DNA of 64,000 bases from BJGV01 sp964194745 (GCA_965248035.1 OZ252054.1:1922001-1986000), one strand, 5' to 3'; numbered from the stretch's first letter, positions 25,495 through 34,057 are shown. Numbers and translations: made by a program. Notes: generated by a model from the letters alone, not told the origin.

Positions 25495-28254
25495 ATGAAA
25501 ACATTGTTGTTAGTCGATGGTTCATCATACCTGTATCGCGCTTTTCATGCGCTACCTGATTTACGAAATCGCCATAATGAACCGACTGGTGCGATCAAAG
25601 GCGTTATTAGCATGCTGCATCGTTTGCACAACGATTACCAAGCTGATTATAGCGCGTGTGTATTTGATGCAAAAGGCAAGACTTTTCGTGACTACTTGTA
25701 TCCAGAGTACAAAGCACACCGCTCGCCCATGCCAGACAATCTGGTAGCACAGATCACACTTCTACATGAATGTATACATGCTTTGGGGTGGCCGATGCTG
25801 ATAATTGGGGAAGTGGAAGCAGACGACGTGATCGGTACGTTGGCAAAACAAGCCGAGCATGAAAAGATGCGTTGCGTGATTTCCACTGGTGATAAAGATA
25901 TCGCGCAATTAGTAAATAAACAGGTAACACTGGTAAACACTATGAACAACGAAATACTTGATGAAGCTGGTGTGCTTGCTAAGTTTGGTGTTGCACCTAC
26001 AAGTATGCTTGACTATCTGACGTTAGTGGGAGACAAGGCAGACAACATCCCCGGTGTGGAGAAGGTCGGACCTAAGACAGCGATAAGATGGCTTGAACGC
26101 TATGGCACACTGGACAACCTCATCATTCATGCTAAAGATATCGACGGTGTGGTTGGGGAAAATCTGCGCAAGGCATTGGATTGGCTTGAAAAATCGCGCG
26201 AACTACTCACTATCAAGTGTGATGTGGTTCTGCCAGTGTGTCTGCACAATCTTGAATTGCAACCACAGGATACGACAAAACTCGTAGAACTTTATGAGAA
26301 GCTGGATTTCAGAATTTGGTTGCGAGAATTACAACAAGATACAAGTGTAGAGCAGAAAGGTTCCAGTTTATCGAGAATAAACTACACGCAATCCACTACT
26401 GAGTATCAGGAGACGGATATGGGTCGACAAACCCGTGTTGAAGTTGTTCCCTCTGACTACCAAACCATACTAACCGAATCCCAACTGGACGAATGGATTG
26501 AATGCATCAATAACGCACCCCTAGTTTCTGTTGATACTGAAACTACCGGACTATATCCTATGCGAGTGAAGCTTGTTGGCATATCATTTTCTGTCGAATC
26601 TCATCGTGCTGCTTATTTGCCGCTTGCTCATTGCTATACTGGTGTTCCACAACAACTGGCAATCAGCCTTGTGTTAGATAAATTCAGATCTTGGCTGGAA
26701 GACCCTAACAAGCTCAAGCTCGGGCAGAACCTAAAGTACGATAAACATATTTTTGCCAATCATGGAATTGCCTTAAATGGAATCATGCACGATACGCTAT
26801 TGCAATCCTATGTACTGGAATCTCATCGTCCACATGACATGGATAATCTTGCGTTACGCCATCTTGACGTTAAAACCATCAGCTACGACGAGGTTACAGG
26901 TAAGGGTGCCAGCAGAATCGGTTTTGACCAGGTGGACATCAAGCATGCAACGAAGTATGCGGCGGAGGATGCCGACATCACGCTGCAATTGCATCAGCAT
27001 CTGTATTCACGAATTATGAGCGATACTAAGTTTGAATATGTTTATCATACACTCGAGATACCGGTGTTAGAGGTACTTTTTGATATGGAATGCAATGGTG
27101 TATTGCTGGACATAAAGATGTTAGAAATCCAAAGTCGTGAGCTGGGTGAGAAAATGCTCTCACTAGAGGAAAAGGCATTTGTAATTGCTGGGCAACCATT
27201 TAATCTGAATTCACCTAAACAAATCCAGGAGATATTGTTTGGCCAGCTCAATCTGCCTAGCATTAAAAAAACACCAAGCGGCACTCCTTCCACAAATGAG
27301 GACGTGCTGCAACAGCTAGCACTGGATTATCCATTACCGAAAATCCTGCTTGATTATCGTAGTCTTGCCAAGCTCAAATCTACTTACACCGATAAACTGC
27401 CGCGCATGGTGAATGCTATCACTGGGCGGGTACATACTAATTATGCACAGGCAGTGGCAGTGACTGGGCGGCTTGCCAGTAACGAACCCAATTTGCAAAA
27501 CATTCCAATACGCACCGCTGAAGGTCGCCGTATTCGTGAAGCATTCATTGCACCACCGGGGCATCACATTATTTCTGCTGATTATTCGCAGATTGAGTTA
27601 CGCATTATGGCTCACATTTCAAAGGACAAAGGTTTGCTCAAAGCTTTTACTCTAGGCGAGGACATTCATCGTGCCACTGCTGCAGAAGTGTTTGGCGTGT
27701 CACTTGATGCGGTAGATAATGAGCAGCGCCGCTATGCCAAAATTATCAACTTCGGCCTGATCTACGGTATGTCTGAATTCGGTCTTGCTTTGCAGCTGGG
27801 TATTGAACGCACCGCCGCACGTGTTTACATGGATCGCTACTTTGCTCGTTACCCCGGTGTAGCGGACTACATGCAAAGTACTAGAGAAAATGCTAGAAAA
27901 ACTGGCTACGTCGAAACTGTGTTTGGTCGCAGACTATGGCTACCGGAAATCAATAGTTCCAACGGTAATCGTAGACAAGCTGCTGAACGTGCCGCAATCA
28001 ATGCACCCATGCAAGGCACCGCAGCAGATATTGTGAAATTAGCCATGATTGCGGTGCGTGATTGGCTGGTCCAAGAAAAGCTATGTAGCAAACTTATTAT
28101 GCAGGTCCACGATGAATTGGTGCTAGAGGTACCTGATAACGAGGTAGAAATAGTAAAACAAGAATTGCCACAGCTCATGGGCGGCGCTGCCAAACTAGAC
28201 GTCTCACTTCTAGTGAAACTAGGGGTGGGATCGAATTGGGAGCGTACACACTAA
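25495..28254 (+). CDS. polA: DNA polymerase I
   Basis: This 919-aa enzyme fills gaps and removes Okazaki primers. The N-terminal 5'-nuclease has EADDVIGTLAKQAE and LVGDKADNIPGVEKVGPKTA. The 3'-5' exonuclease keeps its acidic residues (VSVDTETTGLYPM, KYDKHIF, KYAAEDADITLQL), so proofreading is likely active. The polymerase domain has RLASNEPNLQNIP, ADYSQIELRIMAH, INFGLIYGMSEFG and QVHDELVLEVP. Transposon copy B starts 77 bases after the stop. Confidence 0.97.
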   Translation: MKTLLLVDGSSYLYRAFHALPDLRNRHNEPTGAIKGVISMLHRLHNDYQADYSACVFDAKGKTFRDYLYPEYKAHRSPMPDNLVAQITLLHECIHALGWPMLIIGEVEADDVIGTLAKQAEHEKMRCVISTGDKDIAQLVNKQVTLVNTMNNEILDEAGVLAKFGVAPTSMLDYLTLVGDKADNIPGVEKVGPKTAIRWLERYGTLDNLIIHAKDIDGVVGENLRKALDWLEKSRELLTIKCDVVLPVCLHNLELQPQDTTKLVELYEKLDFRIWLRELQQDTSVEQKGSSLSRINYTQSTTEYQETDMGRQTRVEVVPSDYQTILTESQLDEWIECINNAPLVSVDTETTGLYPMRVKLVGISFSVESHRAAYLPLAHCYTGVPQQLAISLVLDKFRSWLEDPNKLKLGQNLKYDKHIFANHGIALNGIMHDTLLQSYVLESHRPHDMDNLALRHLDVKTISYDEVTGKGASRIGFDQVDIKHATKYAAEDADITLQLHQHLYSRIMSDTKFEYVYHTLEIPVLEVLFDMECNGVLLDIKMLEIQSRELGEKMLSLEEKAFVIAGQPFNLNSPKQIQEILFGQLNLPSIKKTPSGTPSTNEDVLQQLALDYPLPKILLDYRSLAKLKSTYTDKLPRMVNAITGRVHTNYAQAVAVTGRLASNEPNLQNIPIRTAEGRRIREAFIAPPGHHIISADYSQIELRIMAHISKDKGLLKAFTLGEDIHRATAAEVFGVSLDAVDNEQRRYAKIINFGLIYGMSEFGLALQLGIERTAARVYMDRYFARYPGVADYMQSTRENARKTGYVETVFGRRLWLPEINSSNGNRRQAAERAAINAPMQGTAADIVKLAMIAVRDWLVQEKLCSKLIMQVHDELVLEVPDNEVEIVKQELPQLMGGAAKLDVSLLVKLGVGSNWERTH

Positions 28255-28323
28255 TATACCGAGTATTGAAGCATACGGTAATTTTGTAGTGAAGATAAGA
28301 ACAGCCCCAGAATACACCCTACT

Positions 28324-28331
28324 CTTTTTAT
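28324..28331. repeat. Target site duplication, left (CTTTTTAT)
   Basis: These 8 bases recur exactly at 31163-31170 on the other side of the element, showing simple transposition with no later rearrangement. Confidence 0.92.
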
Positions 28332-28356
28332 AGGAATTATATACATTAGTCACAAA
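28332..28356. repeat. Left terminal inverted repeat, copy B
   Basis: It begins AGGAATTATATACATTAGTC and continues ACAAA. It pairs with 31138-31162 except for the outermost base. Confidence 0.93.
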
Positions 28357-28362
28357 TAATTC

Positions 28363-28401
28363 TTGACGTACGGTAACAATTATGTTATTCTTTAGTCACA
28401 A
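28363..28401 (+). promoter_or_regulatory. Transposase promoter with an internal copy of the terminal-repeat core
   Basis: TTGACG (28363-28368) and TATTCT (28386-28391) are 17 bases apart and form a good sigma70-type promoter. Directly after the -10 comes TTAGTCACAA (28392-28401), the inner ten bases of the left terminal repeat (28346-28355) in the same orientation. Because transposase binds the terminal repeats, this repeat could let it repress its own gene. The autoregulation is inference. Confidence 0.65.
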
Positions 28402-28424
28402 TTTAAGTGAAAGAGGATAACAAA

Positions 28425-29354
28425 ATGGCTGGTAAATCATATCGTAAAGGGTTAACACTTTTTGATGTTATCGGGATGTTTCCTGATGAAACAGCAGCAA
28501 AGAAATGGCTGTCTGAGCAACGATGGGATGATGTCCCAACCTGTCCGTATTGCCATTCCGATAACGTCCAGTCCGACATTAACCACAGCAGTATGACGCA
28601 TAGATGCCGTGATTGTGAAGACAGGCCCATGTTCTCAGTCAGAACGGGGACAATCATGGAAGGTTCTAACCTGAAATACAGGATATGGGCCGTAGGAATT
28701 TACCTGTTCACAACGAATATCAAAGGGATTTCGTCTCTTAAACTTCATCGGGAATTAGGAATTAGCCAGAAGGCAGCCTGGTTCATGCTTCACCGCTTGC
28801 GTAAGGCTTTTGAACTTGAGGTTGGGGTGTTTTCCGGCCCTGTTGAAACAGATGAAACCTACATAGGCGGTAAAGAAAAGAACAAACATGTAAGAAAAAG
28901 ACGTAACGTAGGACGTGGTGGTGTTGGCAAAGAGATTGTGATAGGGGCTAAAGACCGCAAAACAAACAAGATAAGTGCTGGTAAGATCGCATGTACCGAC
29001 CAGCGTACTCTGCATAATTTCGTACACAAGCATACTGAAAAGAACGCCGCCGTCTATACAGATGACCACAAGGGTTATTCGGGGCTATCCTGTCGCCATG
29101 AAACAGTCAGGCATAGTGTGAGTGAGTATGTGCGTAATCAGGCACATACCAACGGCATTGAGTCGTTTTGGGCATTACTGAAACGGGGCTATCACGGCAT
29201 TCACCACCATATGAGCGAAAAGCATTTGAACCGATATGTGCAGGAGTTCGCAGGTCGCCATAACATCCGGGAGCAAGACACTGTCGAACAAATGGCAGTC
29301 CTCGCTAAAGGCATGACAGGCAAGAGACTTAAATACCATGACCTGATTGCATAG
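28425..29354 (+). CDS. IS1595-family (ISXO2-like) transposase
   Basis: This 309-aa transposase has an N-terminal zinc ribbon (CPYCHSDNVQ with RCRDCEDR, about residues 42-70) and an ISXO2-like DDE domain: TDETYIGGKEKNKH (first D), VYTDDHKGYSGL (second D) and NGIESFWALLKRGYHGIHH (E). The typical HRLRKAFE and HLNRYVQEFAGRHN motifs are present and no frame break is seen. AGAGGA precedes ATG 28425; an upstream GTG at 28407 is less likely. It should move this element and perhaps copy A in trans. Confidence 0.95.
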   Translation: MAGKSYRKGLTLFDVIGMFPDETAAKKWLSEQRWDDVPTCPYCHSDNVQSDINHSSMTHRCRDCEDRPMFSVRTGTIMEGSNLKYRIWAVGIYLFTTNIKGISSLKLHRELGISQKAAWFMLHRLRKAFELEVGVFSGPVETDETYIGGKEKNKHVRKRRNVGRGGVGKEIVIGAKDRKTNKISAGKIACTDQRTLHNFVHKHTEKNAAVYTDDHKGYSGLSCRHETVRHSVSEYVRNQAHTNGIESFWALLKRGYHGIHHHMSEKHLNRYVQEFAGRHNIREQDTVEQMAVLAKGMTGKRLKYHDLIA

Positions 29355-29362
29355 AGACAGCC

Positions 29363-30292
29363 ATGGCAAACACAAAGAGAGCGAATGGCAGGTATTACAC
29401 ACAAGGGAACCCGTTTAATAATGCACCATTCAAAGAGTGGGCAGGACAGGCGGGGTTGCCCGACAATCGTATTTTAGAGCCATTCGCAGGGTCTGACAGC
29501 CTGATAAAACTATTGTCTGGTATGAACTTATGCCATAATTCCACATCTTACGACATTACCCCTTACGGTAAAGATGTAAGACGAAAGGACACCCTGTCTC
29601 ACTTCCCGCGGGGATATGATATTTGTGTTACCAATCCACCATGGCTGGCAAAGAATAGTGCTACTGTAAGGGGTTTAGCTTATCCTGAATGCGACTATGA
29701 CGATATTTATAAGTTAGCATTAGAAAGATGCCTCCAACGTTGTCAGTATATAGCAGCACTTGTGCCTGAATCATTTATCACTGCGGACATTTTTCAGGAC
29801 AGGCTTAAGTCATTTGTATCACTTACGGCTCAAATGTTCGCTGAAACACAGCATCCCGTAGGCTTGGCGTTGTTCGTTCCTGACTCTGTGTATGATGTGG
29901 ATATATGGTCAGGAGACCGGCACATTGGTCTGCTGTCTCTGTTGAAAAAATTAAAACCTGAACAACAACAATCAGGTATCAACGTCAGGTTTAATGACCC
30001 TGACGGGAATGTAGGACTGATTGCGCTGGATAATACAAAGGAAGAATCAATCCGGTTTTGTGATGTGCAGGAGTTATCAGATTATCAGGTTAAATCCACC
30101 GGGCGACATATAACGAAGCTGATGGTTGACGGGCAAATAAGAATTGATGAATGGAACAGGATTATTAAAGAGTTCCGAAATAAAACTTACGATGTTCTGA
30201 TGACTTGCTATAAAGGAGTCAGGCAAGACGGTAAATATCGCCGTAGGTGCGACTGGGCACTGGCACGAGGTATTATTCATCATGTCGGTTAA
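29363..30292 (+). CDS. DNA N6-adenine methyltransferase, gamma-type (transposon cargo)
   Basis: This 309-aa protein has SAM motif I as RILEPFAGSDSLIKLL (residues 36-51), followed by the catalytic motif DICVTNPPW (NPPW at 91-94). The order FxG before NPPW places it in the gamma group of N6-adenine methyltransferases. The C-terminal part probably recognises the target; the site cannot be read from sequence. It begins 8 bases after the transposase stop and overlaps the endonuclease start by 11 bases, so it looks like the modification half of a type II system. Confidence 0.85.
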   Translation: MANTKRANGRYYTQGNPFNNAPFKEWAGQAGLPDNRILEPFAGSDSLIKLLSGMNLCHNSTSYDITPYGKDVRRKDTLSHFPRGYDICVTNPPWLAKNSATVRGLAYPECDYDDIYKLALERCLQRCQYIAALVPESFITADIFQDRLKSFVSLTAQMFAETQHPVGLALFVPDSVYDVDIWSGDRHIGLLSLLKKLKPEQQQSGINVRFNDPDGNVGLIALDNTKEESIRFCDVQELSDYQVKSTGRHITKLMVDGQIRIDEWNRIIKEFRNKTYDVLMTCYKGVRQDGKYRRRCDWALARGIIHHVG

Positions 30293-30974
30293 ACACAGTC
30301 CGCCGCCTGATTATAAGTCTATAGAACGACTGGAATGGAAGAAAGCACATGAAGATGTCACACAGGAAGCAGAAAGCAGAACAGGACGTCTTATCAAGCG
30401 TGTACGGGGGTTTATGTGGAGATTTGGCTACAGAGAAAATGACGTATTACAGAAGATAAGAACGGATAGTATGTTTGCTGCATGGTTTGCAAAAGAGCCT
30501 CGCCGAACCGGATTGCATGAAGTAGCGGCGGCTGGGTGGATAGAGACTTTACCATGGGTAAGTGATTTTGAAGTGCTACAGAAGTCCGGCAAGAATGCCC
30601 TTAAAGTTTCCAGTGATGGAAACATCGAATCAGAAACGAACAGACGTAAACTGCCCGGAAAATCTCTCGACTTCAGATGGAGAACCGGGGGCAAGACATT
30701 TTACGCTATGCATAAATATACACAGGAAGGCGGGGGAAACCAGGACAGTCAGTACAAGGAAATGGCAGAGCTGATGAAACGCTTTTTGCAGTGTCAAAAT
30801 CGTGATGTTGTTTTGTTGATTATAGTAGACGGAGCGTACTACGAAGAACGCGATCGTCAACGAATCACAGAGTTGAGAAAGAACCAGAGGGAAACACCGC
30901 CAAAGAGCTATGTTTTTCCCCTAGGTGAAATTCCTGAATTATTGGAACAGTACACAGGGGGCAGTCATGAATAA
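30282..30974 (+). CDS. Putative type II restriction endonuclease (transposon cargo)
   Basis: The 230-aa protein overlaps the methyltransferase gene by 11 bases, the usual layout of a type II R-M pair. Residues 128-160 (SLDFRWRTGGKTFYAMHKYT then QEGGGNQDSQYKE) look like a PD-(D/E)xK core with D130 and K145, but the residue two before the lysine is Met, not Glu or Gln, so the third acidic ligand must be elsewhere or the protein is not of that fold. VVLLIIVDG follows as a core strand. The C-terminal 140 codons appear to be repeated unchanged in copy A. Function rests mainly on context. Confidence 0.65.
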   Translation: MSVKHSPPPDYKSIERLEWKKAHEDVTQEAESRTGRLIKRVRGFMWRFGYRENDVLQKIRTDSMFAAWFAKEPRRTGLHEVAAAGWIETLPWVSDFEVLQKSGKNALKVSSDGNIESETNRRKLPGKSLDFRWRTGGKTFYAMHKYTQEGGGNQDSQYKEMAELMKRFLQCQNRDVVLLIIVDGAYYEERDRQRITELRKNQRETPPKSYVFPLGEIPELLEQYTGGSHE

Positions 30975-31131
30975 AAGAGAAATCAAAACGCCGGAGAGAG
31001 TCATAGATATGCCGCAACAGAATAAGTATCAACCATCCAAAGCTGAAAATGAACAGATAGTGAATATGCCCGGAGTAAGTAGAAAAACTGTTCGAAAGGC
31101 GATTTTCAGACCTATAAGAAGCATAGGATAG
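30967..31131 (+). CDS. Small YQPSKAE-motif protein, transposon copy B
   Basis: This 54-aa protein is identical to the one at 417-581. It starts inside the end of the endonuclease gene and stops 6 bases before the right terminal repeat. The motif YQPSKAENE at residues 21-29 is shared with the 57-aa protein in the third transposon. The C-terminal half is basic and could bind nucleic acid. Unknown function; candidates are a control protein for R-M expression or a transposition accessory. Confidence 0.6.
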   Translation: MNKREIKTPERVIDMPQQNKYQPSKAENEQIVNMPGVSRKTVRKAIFRPIRSIG

Positions 31132-31137
31132 CTGGAT

Positions 31138-31162
31138 TTTGTGACTAATGTATATAATTCCC
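31138..31162. repeat. Right terminal inverted repeat, copy B
   Basis: It begins TTTGTGACTAATG and ends TATAATTCCC, the inverse of the left end. Confidence 0.93.
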
Positions 31163-31170
31163 CTTTTTAT
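31163..31170. repeat. Target site duplication, right (CTTTTTAT)
   Basis: This is an exact copy of 28324-28331, directly outside the right terminal repeat. Confidence 0.92.
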
Positions 31171-31190
31171 CCCCAACAAATGCTTTTTAC

Positions 31191-31220
31191 TTGCTAAAAC
31201 AATGAAAATTACCGTAAAAT
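31191..31220 (+). promoter_or_regulatory. rpsP: Probable rpsP operon promoter next to the transposon
   Basis: TTGCTA (31191-31196) and TAAAAT (31215-31220) with an 18-base spacer lie 41 bases before rpsP and 28 bases beyond the transposon end. The insertion therefore left the ribosomal operon promoter in place, though it replaced any farther upstream element. Confidence 0.5.
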
Positions 31221-31260
31221 CACACATTTTCAGTTTAAGATTCTTATAGGCGGTTCAGAC

Positions 31261-31527
31261 ATGGTCATTATTCGACTAGCACGAGGCGGTGCCAAGAAGC
31301 GCCCATTTTTCAATATGGTAGTAGCGGATTCCCGCAATGCCCGCGATGGCAAGTTCATTGAGCGCATTGGTTTCTATAATCCTAAGGCGACCAAAGGTGA
31401 AGAAGAATTGCGTGTGCGACTTGATCGCATTACTTATTGGCAGTCACAGGGTGCACAGCTATCTGACACCGTAACAAGGCTTGTCAAGCAATTTGGCGCA
31501 AAGCAAAAAATCGCAGAAAGCAACTAA
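31261..31527 (+). CDS. rpsP: 30S ribosomal protein S16
   Basis: This 88-aa protein opens VIIRLARGGAKKRPFFNMVV and has ERIGFYNPKA and RVRLDRITYWQSQGAQLSDTV, matching S16. It is first in the rpsP-rimM-trmD-rplS operon. TTATAGGCGG with GGCGG lies 10 bases upstream as the ribosome site. Confidence 0.97.
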   Translation: MVIIRLARGGAKKRPFFNMVVADSRNARDGKFIERIGFYNPKATKGEEELRVRLDRITYWQSQGAQLSDTVTRLVKQFGAKQKIAESN

Positions 31528-31549
31528 GGTAAGCGAAGCAACTGAACCC

Positions 31550-32062
31550 ATGGTAGTGATGGGGCGGATTGTTGGCTCCTTTGGTGTACTTGGCTGGGTT
31601 AAAGTTTTTCCCTTCACTGAATTTGTGGATGGGTTGCTTGATTACCCTGTGTGGTGGGTAGGTAAGGGTGATGGGAAATGGCGTGAGGTGAAGGTTACCA
31701 AGTGTAATGTTCATGCCAAAATGTTAACTGCTGCGTTGGAGAAGTGTGCTGATCGTACTGCGGCGATGATGCTTAGAGGCATGCAGATTGCGATTCCTCG
31801 CAATCAATTACCAGTGTTATCAGATAGTGGTGAAGATGGTTATTACTGGTCAGATATGATTGACCTAAAAGTGGTCAATCTACAGGGTGAAGAACTTGGA
31901 AACGTAACCGGATTACTGGAATCCGGCTCCAGTGATATTCTGCAAGTTCAAAGCCTGAAAGAAGGTAAAAGTGAAATACTAATTCCATTCATCGATCAAG
32001 TAATCGTGAAAGTAGATTTAGAAGTTCACCAGATTATTGTAGATTGGGGATCGGACTACTAG
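31550..32062 (+). CDS. rimM: Ribosome maturation factor RimM
   Basis: RimM binds S19 and helps mature the 30S head. The N-terminal RimM domain (MGRIVGSFGVLGWVKVFPFTEF) and C-terminal PRC-barrel (YYWSDMIDLKVVNLQGEELGNVTGLLESGSSDILQV and IPFIDQVIVKVDL) are both present. The start is uncertain: an open frame runs back into rpsP (TTG at 31481), but family alignment begins near ATG 31550 or 31559. The ribosome site is weak, so translation may be coupled to rpsP. Confidence 0.93.
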   Translation: MVVMGRIVGSFGVLGWVKVFPFTEFVDGLLDYPVWWVGKGDGKWREVKVTKCNVHAKMLTAALEKCADRTAAMMLRGMQIAIPRNQLPVLSDSGEDGYYWSDMIDLKVVNLQGEELGNVTGLLESGSSDILQVQSLKEGKSEILIPFIDQVIVKVDLEVHQIIVDWGSDY

Positions 32063-32073
32063 AGTAACGGACA

Positions 32074-32871
32074 ATGGCTTTTGAATTTGACGTCATTACG
32101 TTATTTCCAGAAATGTTCGATGCCATAACAAAATATGGCGTAACTGGTCGGGCAAAAGAAGACAAGTTGTATGAGCTACACACGTGGAATCCACGTGACT
32201 TTACTGAGAATGTTCATCGCACAGTGGATGACCGTCCCTACGGAGGAGGGCCGGGAATGGTAATGCTGGCTGATCCACTGGAAAAAGCCGTTACTGCTGC
32301 CAAAGTAAGGCAGACAGCATGTGGAGTCATTGGGATGAAAGTGATTTATCTTTCTCCCCAGGGTCGGATTTTTGACCATGAATTAGTGAAGGAATTGGGC
32401 CAGTTATCAGGGCTAGTACTAATTTCCGGTCGCTACGAAGGTGTGGATGATCGCCTGATAAAACGGCAGGTGGACGAGGAAGTTTCCATCGGTGATTACG
32501 TACTTTCTGGCGGCGAGCTGCCGGCAATGGTGTTGATAGACAGTGTAGTGCGACAGATTCCAGGTGTGTTAGGTGACCCGGAATCAGCGGACCAGGACTC
32601 ATTCGCAAATGGTTTGTTGGACTTTCCTCACTACACGCGTCCTGAAGTTTATCAGGGGGACATCGTGCCGGAGACATTGATGTCCGGGGACCATGTTAGA
32701 ATCAGTCGCTGGCGTTTGCAGCAGGCGTTGGGTAGGACATGGCTCAGACGCCCGGATTTGTTGGCGTTAAGAATTAAACGGGGCATGACCGCTGAAGAAA
32801 ATAAACTACTGGAAGAGTTTAAGAGGGCTTATAAAGCTAATCAGAACAAAATGAATCAAAGCAAGGAGTAG
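32074..32871 (+). CDS. trmD: tRNA (guanine-N1)-methyltransferase
   Basis: TrmD makes m1G37 in tRNAs and prevents frameshifting. The 265-aa protein has the trefoil-knot motifs DVITLFPEMFDA, RTVDDRPYGGGPGMVML, LSPQGRIFDHELVKEL, GRYEGVDDRLI and the SIGDYVLSGGELPAMVLIDSVVRQIPGVLG segment. TrmD is third in the operon, with rplS starting 2 bases after its stop. Confidence 0.97.
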   Translation: MAFEFDVITLFPEMFDAITKYGVTGRAKEDKLYELHTWNPRDFTENVHRTVDDRPYGGGPGMVMLADPLEKAVTAAKVRQTACGVIGMKVIYLSPQGRIFDHELVKELGQLSGLVLISGRYEGVDDRLIKRQVDEEVSIGDYVLSGGELPAMVLIDSVVRQIPGVLGDPESADQDSFANGLLDFPHYTRPEVYQGDIVPETLMSGDHVRISRWRLQQALGRTWLRRPDLLALRIKRGMTAEENKLLEEFKRAYKANQNKMNQSKE

Positions 32872-32873
32872 AA

Positions 32874-33272
32874 ATGAATCTGATTGAACAACTTGAAACA
32901 GAAGAAATTAAACGTTTAAATAAAACAATACCGGATTTTTCCCCCGGAGACACCGTGGTCGTTAACGTAAAAGTTGTTGAAGGCGATCGTAGTCGCATTC
33001 AAGCCTACGAAGGAGTGGTTATCGCTAAACGCAATCGCGGTTTCAACTCAGCTTTTACTGTGCGGAAAGTATCCAGCGGCGAAGGTGTAGAGCGTACTTT
33101 CCAAACTTATTCACCACTGATTACTAGTATAGAGATCAAACGTCGTGGAGACGTACGTCGCGCCAAGCTTTATTATCTTCGAGATCGTTCTGGTAAATCG
33201 GCGCGTATTCGGGAGAAGCTGCCTGCACGCTCGGTAGCAAAAAAAGAAGCACCAAAAAAAGAACAGTCCTAA
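32874..33272 (+). CDS. rplS: 50S ribosomal protein L19
   Basis: This 132-aa protein has FSPGDTVVVNVKVVEGDRSR, QAYEGVVIAKRNRG and RRAKLYYLRDRSGKSARI as in L19. A lysine-rich tail (KKEAPKKE) is longer than in E. coli. It is last in the rpsP operon, and AAGGAG lies directly before its ATG. Confidence 0.97.
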   Translation: MNLIEQLETEEIKRLNKTIPDFSPGDTVVVNVKVVEGDRSRIQAYEGVVIAKRNRGFNSAFTVRKVSSGEGVERTFQTYSPLITSIEIKRRGDVRRAKLYYLRDRSGKSARIREKLPARSVAKKEAPKKEQS

Positions 33273-33389
33273 GATTCTAGCTGTGAACATGCCCACTGTG
33301 ATGTGTGGATTTAAAAAGAAGTGAGGGTGCTTGTAGTTTTTTTTCTTATCAAAGAAAATATAGTTGATCATAGTAAGTGTTGTAAACTA

Positions 33390-33414
33390 GTTGGCGTGGT
33401 TTCACCACACCAAC
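33390..33414. terminator. Possible hairpin between rplS and the cytochrome c gene
   Basis: GTTGGCGTGGT pairs with ACCACACCAAC across a TTC loop with one mismatch. No T-run follows on the plus strand, so it may be a weak terminator or mRNA end stabiliser for the convergent genes. Confidence 0.4.
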
Positions 33415-33475
33415 CCAGATTGAATAAAGTCAGCTTATTGGCTTCCCAAATCTTCAGTCGTATCAGCACCAGATT

Positions 33476-34057
33476 CTATTGATGTTGCCTCTTTTGTTGT
33501 TGTTTTTGTCCAATTTCCTGATACCATATATTATATATTTCATCCGACCATATTGACGTAATCCAAACTATTACGTCATCGATTTCCTGGTTGGTTAATT
33601 TATTATCCCATGCAGGCATTCCTCCAATACCAGGCGGGCTACCTTCGTGGATCATTTTTTCCAACGTCTCGGTTGAGTGGTGCCAAGTGTGAGCGCTACC
33701 ATTTAGAGGCGGTGGGGGATACTTACCATCTGCACCTGGATTACGCCAGTCGGGAGTAGATTCTCCGTTTGGCCCATGACAGGTAGCACAATTTGCGTGA
33801 TAAATAATTTCACCGCGCCTAACTTTCTCTGGATCTAGCCTACGCATTACCATAGTCTGTGACTGTTGCTTCGGTTCGGCTACAGGTGGTGGCGTCGGCA
33901 CGGTGTCAGGTAAGACAGATAAAGGGGTTGATGGAGCTAGTATGGTTTTAGGTGCAGGCGGGGATGGTTCGTTGCAGCCTAAAATGAATCCAGATGCTAC
34001 ACCTAGCAGCAGGAGGGGGCGACAATGAGAAAGAAATAATGATTTTACAATGTTCAT
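33476..34057 (-). CDS. Cytochrome c lipoprotein
   Basis: The 193-aa protein has an N-terminal hydrophobic signal with a lipobox-like FILGC (Cys about residue 28), a proline-rich linker, and a class I cytochrome c domain with heme motif CATCH (about residues 91-95) and the axial Met in GGMPAWDNKLTNQEIDDVIVWI. It is probably membrane-anchored and periplasmic, moving electrons in respiration. The start overlaps the stop of the DUF411 gene by 4 bases, suggesting the two act together. Confidence 0.88.
   Translation of the reverse strand: MNIVKSLFLSHCRPLLLLGVASGFILGCNEPSPPAPKTILAPSTPLSVLPDTVPTPPPVAEPKQQSQTMVMRRLDPEKVRRGEIIYHANCATCHGPNGESTPDWRNPGADGKYPPPPLNGSAHTWHHSTETLEKMIHEGSPPGIGGMPAWDNKLTNQEIDDVIVWITSIWSDEIYNIWYQEIGQKQQQKRQHQ

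Larger units (their letters stand above)
28332..31162 (+). mobile_element. Intact IS1595-type transposon carrying an R-M system, copy B
   Basis: This 2831-base element has 25-base terminal inverted repeats (28332-28356 and 31138-31162, 24 of 25 matching) and an 8-base target duplication CTTTTTAT on both sides (28324-28331 and 31163-31170), as expected for the IS1595 family. It carries four genes on one strand: transposase, gamma-class methyltransferase, putative restriction endonuclease and a 54-aa YQPSKAE protein. It inserted between polA and rpsP without breaking either. IS1595-family members with passenger genes are known; this set is what makes it notable. Confidence 0.95.

Noticed and set aside
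30865..31227. 120-codon minus-strand ORF crossing the right end of copy B
   Set aside because: It runs antisense to the cargo genes and across the terminal repeat; the matching ORF at copy A differs only past the junction, as expected for chance.
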